Source of the DNA: Lepagella muris | GTDB taxonomy: Bacteria > Bacteroidota > Bacteroidia > Bacteroidales > Muribaculaceae | Assembly (NCBI RefSeq): GCF_004793975.1 | Contig: NZ_SRYB01000006.1 | Coordinates: 140,583 to 204,582 of the forward strand | Direction of reading: 5' to 3' | Length of the DNA stretch: 64,000 nt | Part shown: positions 42,976 through 50,952 of the stretch, piece after piece | Layout: each line of letters opens with the position of its first letter | Numbering within the stretch: the stretch's first letter is position 1 | Notes under the pieces: model-generated | Told to the model about the DNA's origin: nothing | What the model saw: only the letters and a program-made list of their open reading frames with translations | Database searches by the model: none | Program-made: the position numbers and the translations under genes

Positions 42976-44508
42976 TTATTCAAAAAATTTTGAATAATAC
43001 TTTCTTTTAACAATATCGCTAATATAACTCCGTTCAACTTTTGTCAACCCAATCAAATAAATAAGAATCAGAAAGGTCAATAATGAACATAATCCATATA
43101 TTATCAAGCCAATAATATCGTGTGTTACGATTTGGTAATACATATATGCAAAACCTGTTGCAACGACAAGACATGGAATACTTCTTAAATATACTCGTCT
43201 AAGAAATAAACTATAACTAAAATTCACAACTTCATGCAGAAGAATTAATCTTGCAACCAGTGCAATTATTGCCATAATAATTCCGACAAACATCACGCAG
43301 TAGGGGTTTCCTCCAAGCTTAAGCCACAACCATGACAACGGAATGTTTGCAATCATGATTATAGATATAACTATCTGGAATTTTTTTATCTTTCCTGTAG
43401 CCTGAAGTGACGTGGTGATTGGACTTACCACGCAATCTATAAGCGACATTATCAGACCAAGTTGCATGAATCCTATTATCAATGGGGTTATCTCGTCAAG
43501 CCATAATGCAAGAATTGTAGGGGTACAAACAACCAAGGGAACAACTACTATTGACATCAAGATAAATGACAGACGGCATCCATTATATAGCAACTGAACC
43601 ATTCCCTCAATATCTCCAGACGCATATTTCTTTGTTATCTGCGGATTTATCGCCATTGTAAAGTTGGAGGCAAAACCATTTATCACTCCGCAGACCTGTG
43701 TGGAAATTCCTTTGGCAGCATTGACAGCTACATTGAAAAACATATTCAACAATATGTTAACACCCTGATCCCTTACCGAAAATCCCATGTTTCCGAAGAA
43801 ACTCCATCCGGCAAATGAGAACATATCCCTTATAAGTTTCTTATCTTTGAATTTCCTAAACCGACACTCCTCAAAATGATATCTGCAATATAAGGAATAC
43901 ATGAGTCGCATGACTCCTGACACGCATAGAATCAATATAGCGTAAACAACCAACCGATCTCCCGGTAGAACAACCACCAACAGTACAGCTCCAAGTTTCA
44001 GCAAAACTTCTATTATTCCAAAATATCCGTATATCTTCATGTGCTCATGAGCTACAATACAGGCATTATACGGAACACTGACAATATTTATCATGAAGGC
44101 AGCTATGGAACACTGATACACCCAATTGGCAGCATACATCCTCGCCTCCGGTATATTCATTCTTACATTGAGGAACCACAATCCAATGCTTTCCGCAAGA
44201 ATTAATATGCCGATAGCCAAAAACACATGAACTACTACTGAAATAGAGAATGTTTTCTGAAGTCCGACCTTATCACCTTTTCCCAATGCGAACGAGATAA
44301 ACCGCTGAGATGAGGCTATCATTGCATTATTCAGGAATGCAAACATCAACACTATACCTCCGACAACATTATAAATACCGTAGTTGTCAATTCCCAACAC
44401 TTTCCACAGCAATCGAATTGTGTAGAGATTGACAGCAATCGACACAATCATCCTAAGGTAAAGGAACATTGTGTTCTTTGCTATTCTTTTATTGTCAACA
44501 GAAGGCAT
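42976..44508 (-). CDS. wzx: Polysaccharide flippase, Wzx-like (MOP superfamily)
   Basis: A 510-residue protein with about 12-14 transmembrane helices and the MOP-flippase start (RIAKNTMFLYLRMIVSIAVNLYTIRLLWKVLGIDNYGIYNVVGG). Other landmarks are SQRFISFALGKGD and the central GISTQVCGVINGFASNFTMAINPQITKKYASGD. It flips undecaprenyl-linked oligosaccharide to the periplasm for Wzy. It begins just after the IS66 remnant, so transcription from the upstream regulator and ugd must pass the IS to reach it unless a new promoter lies in the remnant. Confidence 0.9.
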   Translation of the reverse strand: MPSVDNKRIAKNTMFLYLRMIVSIAVNLYTIRLLWKVLGIDNYGIYNVVGGIVLMFAFLNNAMIASSQRFISFALGKGDKVGLQKTFSISVVVHVFLAIGILILAESIGLWFLNVRMNIPEARMYAANWVYQCSIAAFMINIVSVPYNACIVAHEHMKIYGYFGIIEVLLKLGAVLLVVVLPGDRLVVYAILILCVSGVMRLMYSLYCRYHFEECRFRKFKDKKLIRDMFSFAGWSFFGNMGFSVRDQGVNILLNMFFNVAVNAAKGISTQVCGVINGFASNFTMAINPQITKKYASGDIEGMVQLLYNGCRLSFILMSIVVVPLVVCTPTILALWLDEITPLIIGFMQLGLIMSLIDCVVSPITTSLQATGKIKKFQIVISIIMIANIPLSWLWLKLGGNPYCVMFVGIIMAIIALVARLILLHEVVNFSYSLFLRRVYLRSIPCLVVATGFAYMYYQIVTHDIIGLIIYGLCSLLTFLILIYLIGLTKVERSYISDIVKRKYYSKFFE

Positions 44509-44516
44509 AGGTATCG

Positions 44517-45541
44517 TAAATGTTCAATTTTGACGTGTGGGTCAGGAGAAAGGGATTCAAAGGTAAACCCACTGGTAAACGTCCTATTTTGACGTATAGG
44601 TTAGGAGAAAGGGCTTCAACGCCCCTTCTCTTAATTTTTGTCAAAAAATTAGATTGTTTTTAATTTTTGTTAACACTAATTCCGATGGTCATCGGCAGTA
44701 ACTGACCATAGTTCCGGTTGCCGTTAACTATCTCTCGGAAGAGTTTCTTGAGATAATCTAGCGCTGATATCCCATACATCCGACAGGTGGAGACGAGCGT
44801 GTAATATGCCGCCGAGGCCCTTGCCATCTTGTGACTCCCGAAGAATAGGGAGTTCTTTCGTTTTCCATATATTTACCACAAATGACACTGGGATCGCAGA
44901 GATTTTTTACTTTTTTCTCCGTGATCTCCGAGAACTCTGTGGTTGTTCCACTACAGAAGCGTCTGACAGAGCCTTCCTAAGCTCGGCAATAAGCCTGTCC
45001 TGCTCCGCGAGTCTATTGTCCTTGATACGGTTGGAGGCCAGCAACTCATTCATGCCCCTCAGAAGTTCATCCATTTTACGGCTCATCCCCTCTGTCCTGG
45101 CTCGATCTTCCCTGGCAACAGTCTCCGCTTTAACAGCTCGATGTTCCAAAGCCTGAGCCTGCTCCCTTGAGTCTTCGAGCATCTGTTGCAGGAGTATGAT
45201 CAGTTTTGATTTCTCGTCTGGACTCATTGCTGAATATGGATTATCAAACGGCTCCGGAGTGGTTTCCCAGAGTCGGAGTCGAGATAAAACCACCCTTCAC
45301 TGTTACCGGTACAACCATGAGCCGTGTATCAGTATACCACTTGTCAAACAGGTTGTACGGCACGTTGTTCTTTTTACAGTATGCCTGTATCGACACTCCC
45401 CGTGGCATTGCCTCGGCCATATAGCCGACATAGAATCTTTCACAATTGAGTCACTGTACATATTTTGCGAGTTAAAAATTTGTCAGTGCAAAGATAGGGC
45501 TTATTCCTTAGCAATGCCATACGTCAAAATTGGACGCTTAC
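44517..45541 (-). mobile_element. IS66-family remnant, copy 2, inside the capsule operon
   Basis: Terminal sequences survive at both ends: right end 45518-45541 (inward GTAAGCGTCCAATTTTGACG) and two tandem related left ends at 44517-44561 and 44575-44619. Between them, 44907-45293 (-) encodes only the coiled-coil N-terminus of the transposase (MSPDEKSKLIILLQQM...NRIKDNRLAEQDRLIAEL) and a Lys/Arg-rich end. A TnpA fragment (YNLFDKWYTDTRLMVVPVTV) precedes it. The catalytic domain is gone. No 8-bp target duplication is visible, so the element has been rearranged. The 44509-44906 stretch holds nothing else recognisable. Confidence 0.82.
44907..45293 (-). pseudogene. Truncated IS66 transposase, N-terminal coiled coil
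   Basis: 128 residues remain. The coiled-coil part (LLQQMLEDSREQAQALEHRAVKAETVAREDRA, then EQDRLIAELRKALSDAS) ends in a basic SRRSRRKK tail. The zinc-finger and DDE catalytic domains expected of a ~500-residue IS66 TnpC are absent. Confidence 0.8.
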
Positions 45542-45616
45542 ATGGTGATGAATATACCCTATTATAAATTTAGGATTATCTATTTTGCGCAAGCTGGAAA
45601 CTTGCTTTCCCAGGCG

Positions 45617-46924
45617 TTAGTCACGGGAGAAAAGGTCGCGGGTATAGACCTTGACAGCGACGTCTTGGAGTTCTTCGCTTGTGCGATTGGCGAGGATAGC
45701 TTGGGAGAGTCGCTTAAATTCTGCAAGGTTGTTGACCACGCGGCTGCCGAAGAAGGTGGAGCCATCTTCAAGCGTGGGTTCATAGATGATTACGGTTGCC
45801 CCTTTTGCTTTGATGCGTTTCATCACGCCTTGTATTGAAGACTGACGGAAGTTGTCACTATTGCTCTTCATGGTCAGGCGGTACACTCCTATCACACAGT
45901 CCTTTTCGTGTGTGGAACCGAAAGTGTTCTGTTGTGTATAGTCGTACCAACCTGCCATTTTGAGCACTTGGTCAGCAATGAAGTCCTTACGTGTGCGGTT
46001 GCTCTCGACTATGGCGGTCATCATCTGTTGCGGCACGTTGTCGTAGTTGGCGAGGAGTTGTTTGGTGTCCTTGGGTAGACAGTAGCCACCGTAGCCGAAG
46101 GAGGGGTTGTTGTAGTGGGTACCGATACGAGGATCAAGTCCAATACCCTCGATGATTGCCTGTGAATCAAGCCCCTTAACCTCTGCGTATGTATCAAGTT
46201 CATTAAAGTAGCTGACGCGGAGGGCAAGATAAGTGTTAGCAAAGAGCTTGACAGCCTCCGCCTCCTTCATACCCATGAAGAGGGTCGGGATATCCTCCTT
46301 TATTGCCCCCTGCTTTAACAAACCGGCAAATTCTCGTGCCTTAGCCTCAAGATAGTTCACATCCGCAACCTTCCTTATCGCATCATTCTCCTCCATGAAC
46401 TCTTCCCTGTCTATCATCTTGGGATAACCTACAATTATTCGGGAGGGATATAGATTGTCGTAGAGAGCCTTTGACTCGCGGAGAAATTCCGGTGAGAAGA
46501 GGAGATTGAATTTCTTGACGCCCTTGGCGGCGTATTTTATGTAGAGGGAACGGCAATAGCCAACGGGGATGGTTGACTTGATGACCATGACAGCATCGGG
46601 ATTGACACTCAGAACGAGGTCAATCACATCCTCAATACAATGGGTATCGAAGTAGTTCTTGACCGGGTCGTAGTTAGTCGGTGCCGCGATCACGACAAAG
46701 TCAGCATCGCGATAAGCATGCGCGCCATCAAGGATTGCAGTAAGATCCAAATCCTTTTCCGCGAGATATTTCTCAATGTATTCATCCTGTATGGGTGACT
46801 TACGGTTGTTGATGAGTTCCACTTTTTCGGGAATCACATCCACGGCTATTACCATATTGTGTTGAGCGAGAAGAGTCGCTATACTAAGGCCTACATAGCC
46901 TGTGCCTGCTACTGCTATTTTCAT
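45617..46924 (-). CDS. ugd: UDP-glucose 6-dehydrogenase
   Basis: A 435-residue enzyme, taking the ATG at 46924 because the Rossmann start (MKIAVAGTGYVGLSIATLL) follows at once. It oxidises UDP-glucose to UDP-glucuronate with two NAD. Landmarks are STIPVGYCRSLY, LLFSPEFLRESKALYDNLYPSRIIVG, FANTYLALRVSYFNELDTYAE (catalytic Lys replaced or shifted in this class) and the active Cys in NPSFGYGGYCLPKDTKQL. The VYRLTMKSNSDNFRQSS segment is normal for short Ugd enzymes. It supplies glucuronic acid for the capsule. It lies 341 bp downstream of the NusG-fusion regulator and upstream of the IS66 remnant. Confidence 0.95.
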   Translation of the reverse strand: MKIAVAGTGYVGLSIATLLAQHNMVIAVDVIPEKVELINNRKSPIQDEYIEKYLAEKDLDLTAILDGAHAYRDADFVVIAAPTNYDPVKNYFDTHCIEDVIDLVLSVNPDAVMVIKSTIPVGYCRSLYIKYAAKGVKKFNLLFSPEFLRESKALYDNLYPSRIIVGYPKMIDREEFMEENDAIRKVADVNYLEAKAREFAGLLKQGAIKEDIPTLFMGMKEAEAVKLFANTYLALRVSYFNELDTYAEVKGLDSQAIIEGIGLDPRIGTHYNNPSFGYGGYCLPKDTKQLLANYDNVPQQMMTAIVESNRTRKDFIADQVLKMAGWYDYTQQNTFGSTHEKDCVIGVYRLTMKSNSDNFRQSSIQGVMKRIKAKGATVIIYEPTLEDGSTFFGSRVVNNLAEFKRLSQAILANRTSEELQDVAVKVYTRDLFSRD

Positions 46925-47265
46925 AATGTGATGAAGCCCCAAGTCAGTCTCTACCCCACTAAAGGGGGAAGGTGAGGTGACGGGGAGGGAATTGTATTTG
47001 ATTGGGATTTAATTTCTTTTTCTTCTTTTGTTTCTTCGTGTGAAGATTATTCTCTGTGGGCTTGGCGGTCTTTGCGGTTTTAGCTTTGGTTTCGCGCTTC
47101 GCGCTCACACTTGAAACAAAACGGCTGCGCGGCACATCTATGCCTTGACTCATCTGCCCTCCAAGCGGTCATGCCGGTGGATTTGCGCAAGCAGGGAAGC
47201 TTACGCTCCCGGTTTCGCTCCTCTTTTAGTAGGATGGGAGGAGGTAGGGCGCTGTAGCTCCCCCT
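46925..47265. other. Spacer between the regulator and ugd, built of intergenic repeats
   Basis: No gene seen. It contains a CCCACTAAAGGGGGAA-type repeat near 46956, copy B of the dispersed 40-bp repeat (47090-47130), and a hairpin of GTAGCTCCCCCTTTAGGGGG type (47253-47276) that overlaps the regulator's stop codon. Confidence 0.6.
47090..47130 (-). repeat. Dispersed ~40-bp intergenic repeat, copy B
   Basis: On the minus strand it begins GCGCAGCCGTTTTG and ends GTGTGAGCGCGAAGCGCGAAA, matching 26195-26234 apart from a few central bases. Confidence 0.8.
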
Positions 47266-47276
47266 TTAGGGGGCTA
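47253..47276 (-). terminator. Hairpin at the end of the NusG-fusion gene
   Basis: GTAGC-CCCCC pairs with GGGGG-CTAC around a short loop, with one bulge. The stop codon of the regulator lies inside it. No T-tract is present, so it may be a partial terminator that an antiterminating NusG could overcome. Confidence 0.4.
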
Positions 47277-48810
47277 CGTCCAAGGCGAGGGCGGTCGCGG
47301 TAGCTACGATGGTGAAGGTGGTGTGGGCGAAGCTGAGGAGGTAGACGGGTTCGGTGCCCTGTTTTGTCTTGATGTCGACGATGGTGGCTTCGCGGCCTTT
47401 GAAGGGTCCGGTGTGGATGATCACTTTCTGGGATTTGGCGAACTCTTTGCAATGGGCGAGGATCCATTCCTCGCGGTCGACGAGGTCCACGTCGTCGCGG
47501 AAGTCGCGGAGGGCGACCTGGAAGAGTTCGAGTTCGTGCTGGGGCACGATGGCGAAGCGACGGGTGCGGCTGACGCGGAGTACGGAGGCGTCGCGACGCA
47601 GGCTGTCGACGAGCATGGCTTCCATGGGGTTGCCTCGGAAGAAGATGAAGCGGCTCACGGCGGAGGATTCGTGTCGGCGGTCGTCGTCAAGGTCAGTCGG
47701 GTCGTAGAGTCGGCGCATGGCGTCGGTCTCGGTGCCGAAGATGCCGGAGGCGGCTATGTGACGGCGGAGTCGGTCGCCACGGAAGGTGGTGGAGTAGCTG
47801 CAGAGTACGTACCAGTTCTGTTCGAGGAATCCGGAGATGCTCTTGTCGGGGTTGTTGAGCCGGAGGAGTGTCTCGGTGGGTAGTTGGGAGAGACGGTCTT
47901 CGGCGGCATAAGTGAGTGCCGACTCGATGTCGTCGGCGGGTGCTCCGGTGGCGGCTGCCACGGTGAGCCATTCGCCGAGGAGGGTCGAGTGGTTGCCGAG
48001 TCCGAAGCCTTCACGGAGGAGCCATTTGCGGGCACGTGCCGTGATGCGCTGTGCCTTGGCTGCAATCTGCTCGTCGGTGTCGGTGTCGCTGACCACGCTG
48101 AAGAGGTGGTTGCCGGCGGTGCAGATCTTGCCTTCGTTGTGCATTCGGGCGAGGGAGAGGGCGACTGCCGGGACCGGGAGGCTTCTGCCGTACTTCGGCA
48201 CGAAAATTTCTGAGGGAGCTGAAAATTCTGTGGTTTTGAGGCGGATGATGGCTTCGACGTCGAGGCCGTAGAAGAAGAGTCCGAAGAGGACTATGAGGGC
48301 GGCGCGTGCCTCGGTGATGCTTTCGCGGAGCCGGCGCTGTGCGGCGGGATCGTCGGGCTGCCGGGTGATGCCTCGGTTGGCGAAGAGCCATGTCAGACGG
48401 CGTGCCAGTTCGCAGGTTTCTTCCTGTGTGTTCAGTTCGATGGGTATCGGGGTCTCTGCCTTCATGTCGAGATGCCAGACCTCTTCGCGGAGCCGGATGA
48501 GTGCATCGGGTATGGGGTCGTAGTTGGGTATGAGCCTCATGCGCATTGCGCGGCGGAGGGTGCTCCGCAGGCGTTCGACGCACTCGTTGGAGACGGTCGG
48601 GCTGTAGCTACGGACTGTCCCGTCGGTGAGTGCGGTGCCGTAGCCGATGACGAAGGGGGTGGTCTGTGCGAGTCTCATGTCGATGTCCTCACCGTGGCAG
48701 TAGTCGCGCAGTGAGTTGGTGAACTGGCTGATCTTGTCGAGGGTGGCACGTGACGTATTTTTCGGTAGCGCGGAATTTTGTAAATCTATGTATGATAGAA
48801 GTTTCGGCAT
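47266..48810 (-). CDS. Recombinase-like/NusG fusion regulator at the head of the capsule locus (UpxY-like)
   Basis: A 514-residue cytosolic protein with two parts. Residues ~25-110 look like an integrase core-binding (SAM-like) domain (VRSYSPTVSNECVERLRSTLRRAMRMRLIP). Residues ~165-305 follow the tyrosine-recombinase catalytic fold: ALIVLFGLFFYGLDVEAIIRLK, VPKYGRSLPVP, NHSTLLGEWLTVAAATGAP. Key residues are lost, though: the box I Arg is Asp184, and the LRH of box II reads LLG (278-280). Residues 331-432 are an NGN domain (NWYVLCSYS, SRFIFFRGNPMEAMLVDSL) and 460-493 a KOW motif (GPFKGREATIVDI), that is, a complete NusG paralog. UpxY-type NusG proteins start Bacteroides capsule operons and antiterminate them. 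Here one is fused to a dead recombinase fold. It lies directly behind an invertible promoter. Confidence 0.82.
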   Translation of the reverse strand: MPKLLSYIDLQNSALPKNTSRATLDKISQFTNSLRDYCHGEDIDMRLAQTTPFVIGYGTALTDGTVRSYSPTVSNECVERLRSTLRRAMRMRLIPNYDPIPDALIRLREEVWHLDMKAETPIPIELNTQEETCELARRLTWLFANRGITRQPDDPAAQRRLRESITEARAALIVLFGLFFYGLDVEAIIRLKTTEFSAPSEIFVPKYGRSLPVPAVALSLARMHNEGKICTAGNHLFSVVSDTDTDEQIAAKAQRITARARKWLLREGFGLGNHSTLLGEWLTVAAATGAPADDIESALTYAAEDRLSQLPTETLLRLNNPDKSISGFLEQNWYVLCSYSTTFRGDRLRRHIAASGIFGTETDAMRRLYDPTDLDDDRRHESSAVSRFIFFRGNPMEAMLVDSLRRDASVLRVSRTRRFAIVPQHELELFQVALRDFRDDVDLVDREEWILAHCKEFAKSQKVIIHTGPFKGREATIVDIKTKQGTEPVYLLSFAHTTFTIVATATALALDVAP

Positions 48811-48962
48811 CGAAAAGCACTATAACCCACTTCGGGTTTTGAGGGTACACTTATTTTCCCCCTGACTACCTGTGGGTGTCGGGAGGAAAAATCGGGTGTT
48901 ATGTCGTGGGGATTTTGGCAAGAGCTTGATTCTTAGGCAATCCCGTAGTGTAAAGAGTCCTT
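48811..48962 (-). promoter_or_regulatory. Transcribed leader of the capsule operon
   Basis: The untranslated region between the invertible promoter and the regulator start is ~150 nt of fixed sequence. A small hairpin AACCC-ACTTC-GGGTT (48824-48838) lies 14 bp before the start codon. It could be a loading site for the NusG-type protein, as ops is for RfaH. No coding frame seen. Confidence 0.4.
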
Positions 48963-48981
48963 CTCTAATTTAGAGTGGGGC
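48963..48981 (+). repeat. Inverted repeat, left crossover site
   Basis: CTCTAATTTAGAGTGGGGC, perfectly inverted at 49314-49332. Its first 13 bases are themselves a near-palindrome (CTCTAA-T-TTAGAG), the dyad form expected of a recombinase binding site. Confidence 0.9.
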
Positions 48982-49313
48982 TTCTGCTTGCAAAATTAAT
49001 AAACGCGCATGAATTATACAAATTCAGAACGATTAAATTTCTCTTTTTTTAATAAATTTATGATATGGTCATAATAATATAATATTTTGATAATATTCTA
49101 AAAATTAATAATTTATATAACTATTAGATTAAGGTAAATAACTTGCATCATTGGACCTTTACCGATAATCCCAATTAAATATCAGAATAATATTATCGCA
49201 TAGATTGTGTTGACCAGCATGGTGCATTTTGTTGACCATTTTGCCCCATTTGTTTGCCATTTTTAGGTTCCTAGAAATATATTTATCTAAATATCAACAA
49301 TGTAATCCACGTT
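48982..49313. promoter_or_regulatory. Putative 332-bp invertible promoter segment
   Basis: AT-rich non-coding DNA held between two perfect 19-bp inverted repeats. It contains a strong Bacteroidetes promoter near its left end that fires leftwards into the capsule operon. No match was found for a rightward promoter. Three direct repeats, GTTGACC/GTTGACC/GTTTGCC at 49209, 49231 and 49252, are spaced 21-22 bp. Inversion would turn the operon off. The layout matches invertible capsule promoters known in Bacteroides, with different repeat sequence. Confidence 0.82.
48991..49022 (-). promoter_or_regulatory. Capsule operon promoter, ON orientation
   Basis: On the minus strand TTTG (49022-49019), 20 nt, then TAATTTTG (48998-48991), a perfect TAnnTTTG. 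Transcription would start near 48984, just inside the left inverted repeat, and run into the 48810 start after ~175 nt. Confidence 0.75.
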
Positions 49314-49332
49314 GCCCCACTCTAAATTAGAG
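49314..49332 (-). repeat. Inverted repeat, right crossover site
   Basis: GCCCCACTCTAAATTAGAG, the exact reverse complement of 48963-48981. Outside it, AAAAATGGCAAACA (49339-49352) is an inverted copy of TGTTTGCCATTTTT inside the segment (49251-49264). Confidence 0.9.
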
Positions 49333-49370
49333 ACGGGCAAAAATGGCAAACATTTTTTTAGTTCCCATTA

Positions 49371-49414
49371 TAAAAAAAATTCCCCGGTATCTTGCGAAAA
49401 GATACCGGGGAATT
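49371..49414 (-). terminator. Strong terminator after miaB, probably bidirectional
   Basis: A 15-bp perfect stem (AATTCCCCGGTATCT) with a 7-nt loop, followed by eight Ts on the minus strand and TTTT on the plus strand. It lies just outside the right inverted repeat. It would stop miaB transcripts and also any rightward transcript from the inverted promoter. Confidence 0.88.
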
Positions 49415-49489
49415 TTGCTTATACGGCACCCCAAACCCATGGGCTCTGGCACTGAACTCCAGCCAACACATATATGCCGGCTCTTTATC

Positions 49490-49575
49490 TCCCCCTTTAG
49501 GGGGCTGGGGGGCCTATACTTTTAGGGGGCTGGAGCCTATACTTTCGGGGAGCCTATACTTTTAGGGGGCTGGGG
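49490..49575. repeat. Direct repeats between terminator and miaB
   Basis: GCCTATACTTT(T/C)AGGGGGCTGG-like units start at 49512, 49535 (shortened) and 49552, preceded by a CTCCCCCTTTAGGGGGCTGG copy near 49489. The same CCCCCTTTAGGGGGCT core occurs at 47256. Confidence 0.75.
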
Positions 49576-49577
49576 GC

Positions 49578-50945
49578 TTATACCAGCTCTCCTCTCAGCG
49601 TCGCGCTGCTGGCGTCGAGGATACGCACTTTCACAAATTGTCCGGGATAGGTATCGCCTTTCGAGAACACCACGACCTTGTTCTGTGATGTGCGACCGAA
49701 ATGCTCGTCGGCACTGCGTTTTGAGCGTCCCTCCACAAGCACTTCCATCTCTTTCCCCACGTCGCGACGGTTGCTCTCTTCCGACAGCTCGTTCTGCAAT
49801 GCTATCATACGGTTGAGACGTTCGATCTTGACTTCCTCCGGCACGTTGTCGGGGAGATGCTTCGACGCGAACGTACCGGGTCGTTCGGAGTATTTGAACA
49901 TGAAGGCGGAATCAAACCCCACCTCTCTCATAAGGCTCAGCGTCTGCTGGAAATCCTCCTCCGTCTCGTTGTGGAATCCGGTGAAGAGATCGGTGGATAT
50001 ACCGGCATCGGGCATCACGCGACGTATCGCCGCCACGCGGTCAAGATACCATTCGCGAGTGTATTTACGGTTCATCAGTTTCAACACGTCGTTGCTACCG
50101 CTCTGCACCGGCAGATGGATATGTCGGGCAATATTGGGATAACGCGCCATGGTCTCTATCGTGGCGTCGCACATATCCTTGGGGTGGGATGTGGTGAAAC
50201 GCACGCGCATCTCCGGAGCAGCCTTAGCCACCATCTCCAGCAATGCCGGGAAACGTGTCTCCACGCCGTGCTCATCCTTATAATTATAACTGTCGACGTT
50301 CTGACCGAGAAGCGTAACCTCCTTGAATCCCTTCGCACGAAGGTCGGCAAGTTCGCGGAGTATGCTCTGCGGCTCCCGGCTGCGTTCGCGTCCACGGGTA
50401 TATGGCACGATACAATAGGAGCAGAAATTGTTGCATCCGCGCATGATGGAGATGAATCCCCCTATCTTTGCAGACCCGAGACGACGCGGCATCACGTCGC
50501 GGTAGGTCTCCGTAGTGGAGAGATCGATATTTATGGCTTTCTCTCCGGTCTCGGCAGCGGCGATGAGATTGGGGAGATCGAGGTAGGCATCCGGACCCGC
50601 CACGATATCGACACCATATTCATCGATGAGACGATGCTTCAGACGCTCCGCCATACATCCGATCACTCCTATTATAATATTGCGCCCGAGCTTACGGCGC
50701 AGGGCGTTCCAGTATGCGAGACGGGAATATATCTTCTGTTCCGCATTTTCACGTATGGAGCAGGTGTTGAGCAGCACGGCGGCAGCCTCGCGATCGTCGT
50801 CAGTAGTGGCATATCCCGCCATTTCCATCATGGCGGCGACCACTTCCGAATCAGCCACGTTCATCTGGCATCCGTAGGTTTCTATGCGCACTTTTTTAGA
50901 AAAAGTGCAATTTTCCCGGTTTTCGGGCAAAAAAAATGGTTCCAT
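49578..50945 (-). CDS. miaB: tRNA-2-methylthio-N6-dimethylallyladenosine synthase
   Basis: A 455-residue radical-SAM methylthiotransferase acting on A37 of tRNAs. I took the ATG at 50945, since the promoter box lies right before it. The N-terminal UPF0004 domain has ETYGCQMNVADSE, LLNTCSIRENAEQK and IGVIGCMAERL (three Cys for the auxiliary cluster). The radical-SAM triad is in IMRGCNNFCSYCIVPYTRGRERS. The barrel continues with LLGQNVDSY, HIHLPVQSGSN and STDLFTGFHNETEEDF. The C-terminal TRAM domain includes GQFVKVRILDAS. The length is normal. It is divergent from the CoA-transferase gene. Confidence 0.97.
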   Translation of the reverse strand: MEPFFLPENRENCTFSKKVRIETYGCQMNVADSEVVAAMMEMAGYATTDDDREAAAVLLNTCSIRENAEQKIYSRLAYWNALRRKLGRNIIIGVIGCMAERLKHRLIDEYGVDIVAGPDAYLDLPNLIAAAETGEKAINIDLSTTETYRDVMPRRLGSAKIGGFISIMRGCNNFCSYCIVPYTRGRERSREPQSILRELADLRAKGFKEVTLLGQNVDSYNYKDEHGVETRFPALLEMVAKAAPEMRVRFTTSHPKDMCDATIETMARYPNIARHIHLPVQSGSNDVLKLMNRKYTREWYLDRVAAIRRVMPDAGISTDLFTGFHNETEEDFQQTLSLMREVGFDSAFMFKYSERPGTFASKHLPDNVPEEVKIERLNRMIALQNELSEESNRRDVGKEMEVLVEGRSKRSADEHFGRTSQNKVVVFSKGDTYPGQFVKVRILDASSATLRGELV

Positions 50946-50952
50946 ATTAGTA

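Noticed and set aside
44509..45549. Intact IS66 element
   Set aside because: The transposase lacks its catalytic domain, flanking 8-mers do not form a target duplication, and one end is doubled.
47323..47883. Plus-strand frame of 186 codons antisense to the NusG fusion
   Set aside because: Its Gly/Val/Glu-rich sequence is a by-product of GC-rich codons in the minus-strand gene, which has clear NusG motifs.
47266..48810. Active tyrosine recombinase that inverts its own promoter
   Set aside because: The Arg of box I and the Arg/His of box II are replaced (Asp184, LLG at 278-280), so catalysis is unlikely. The invertase is probably encoded elsewhere.
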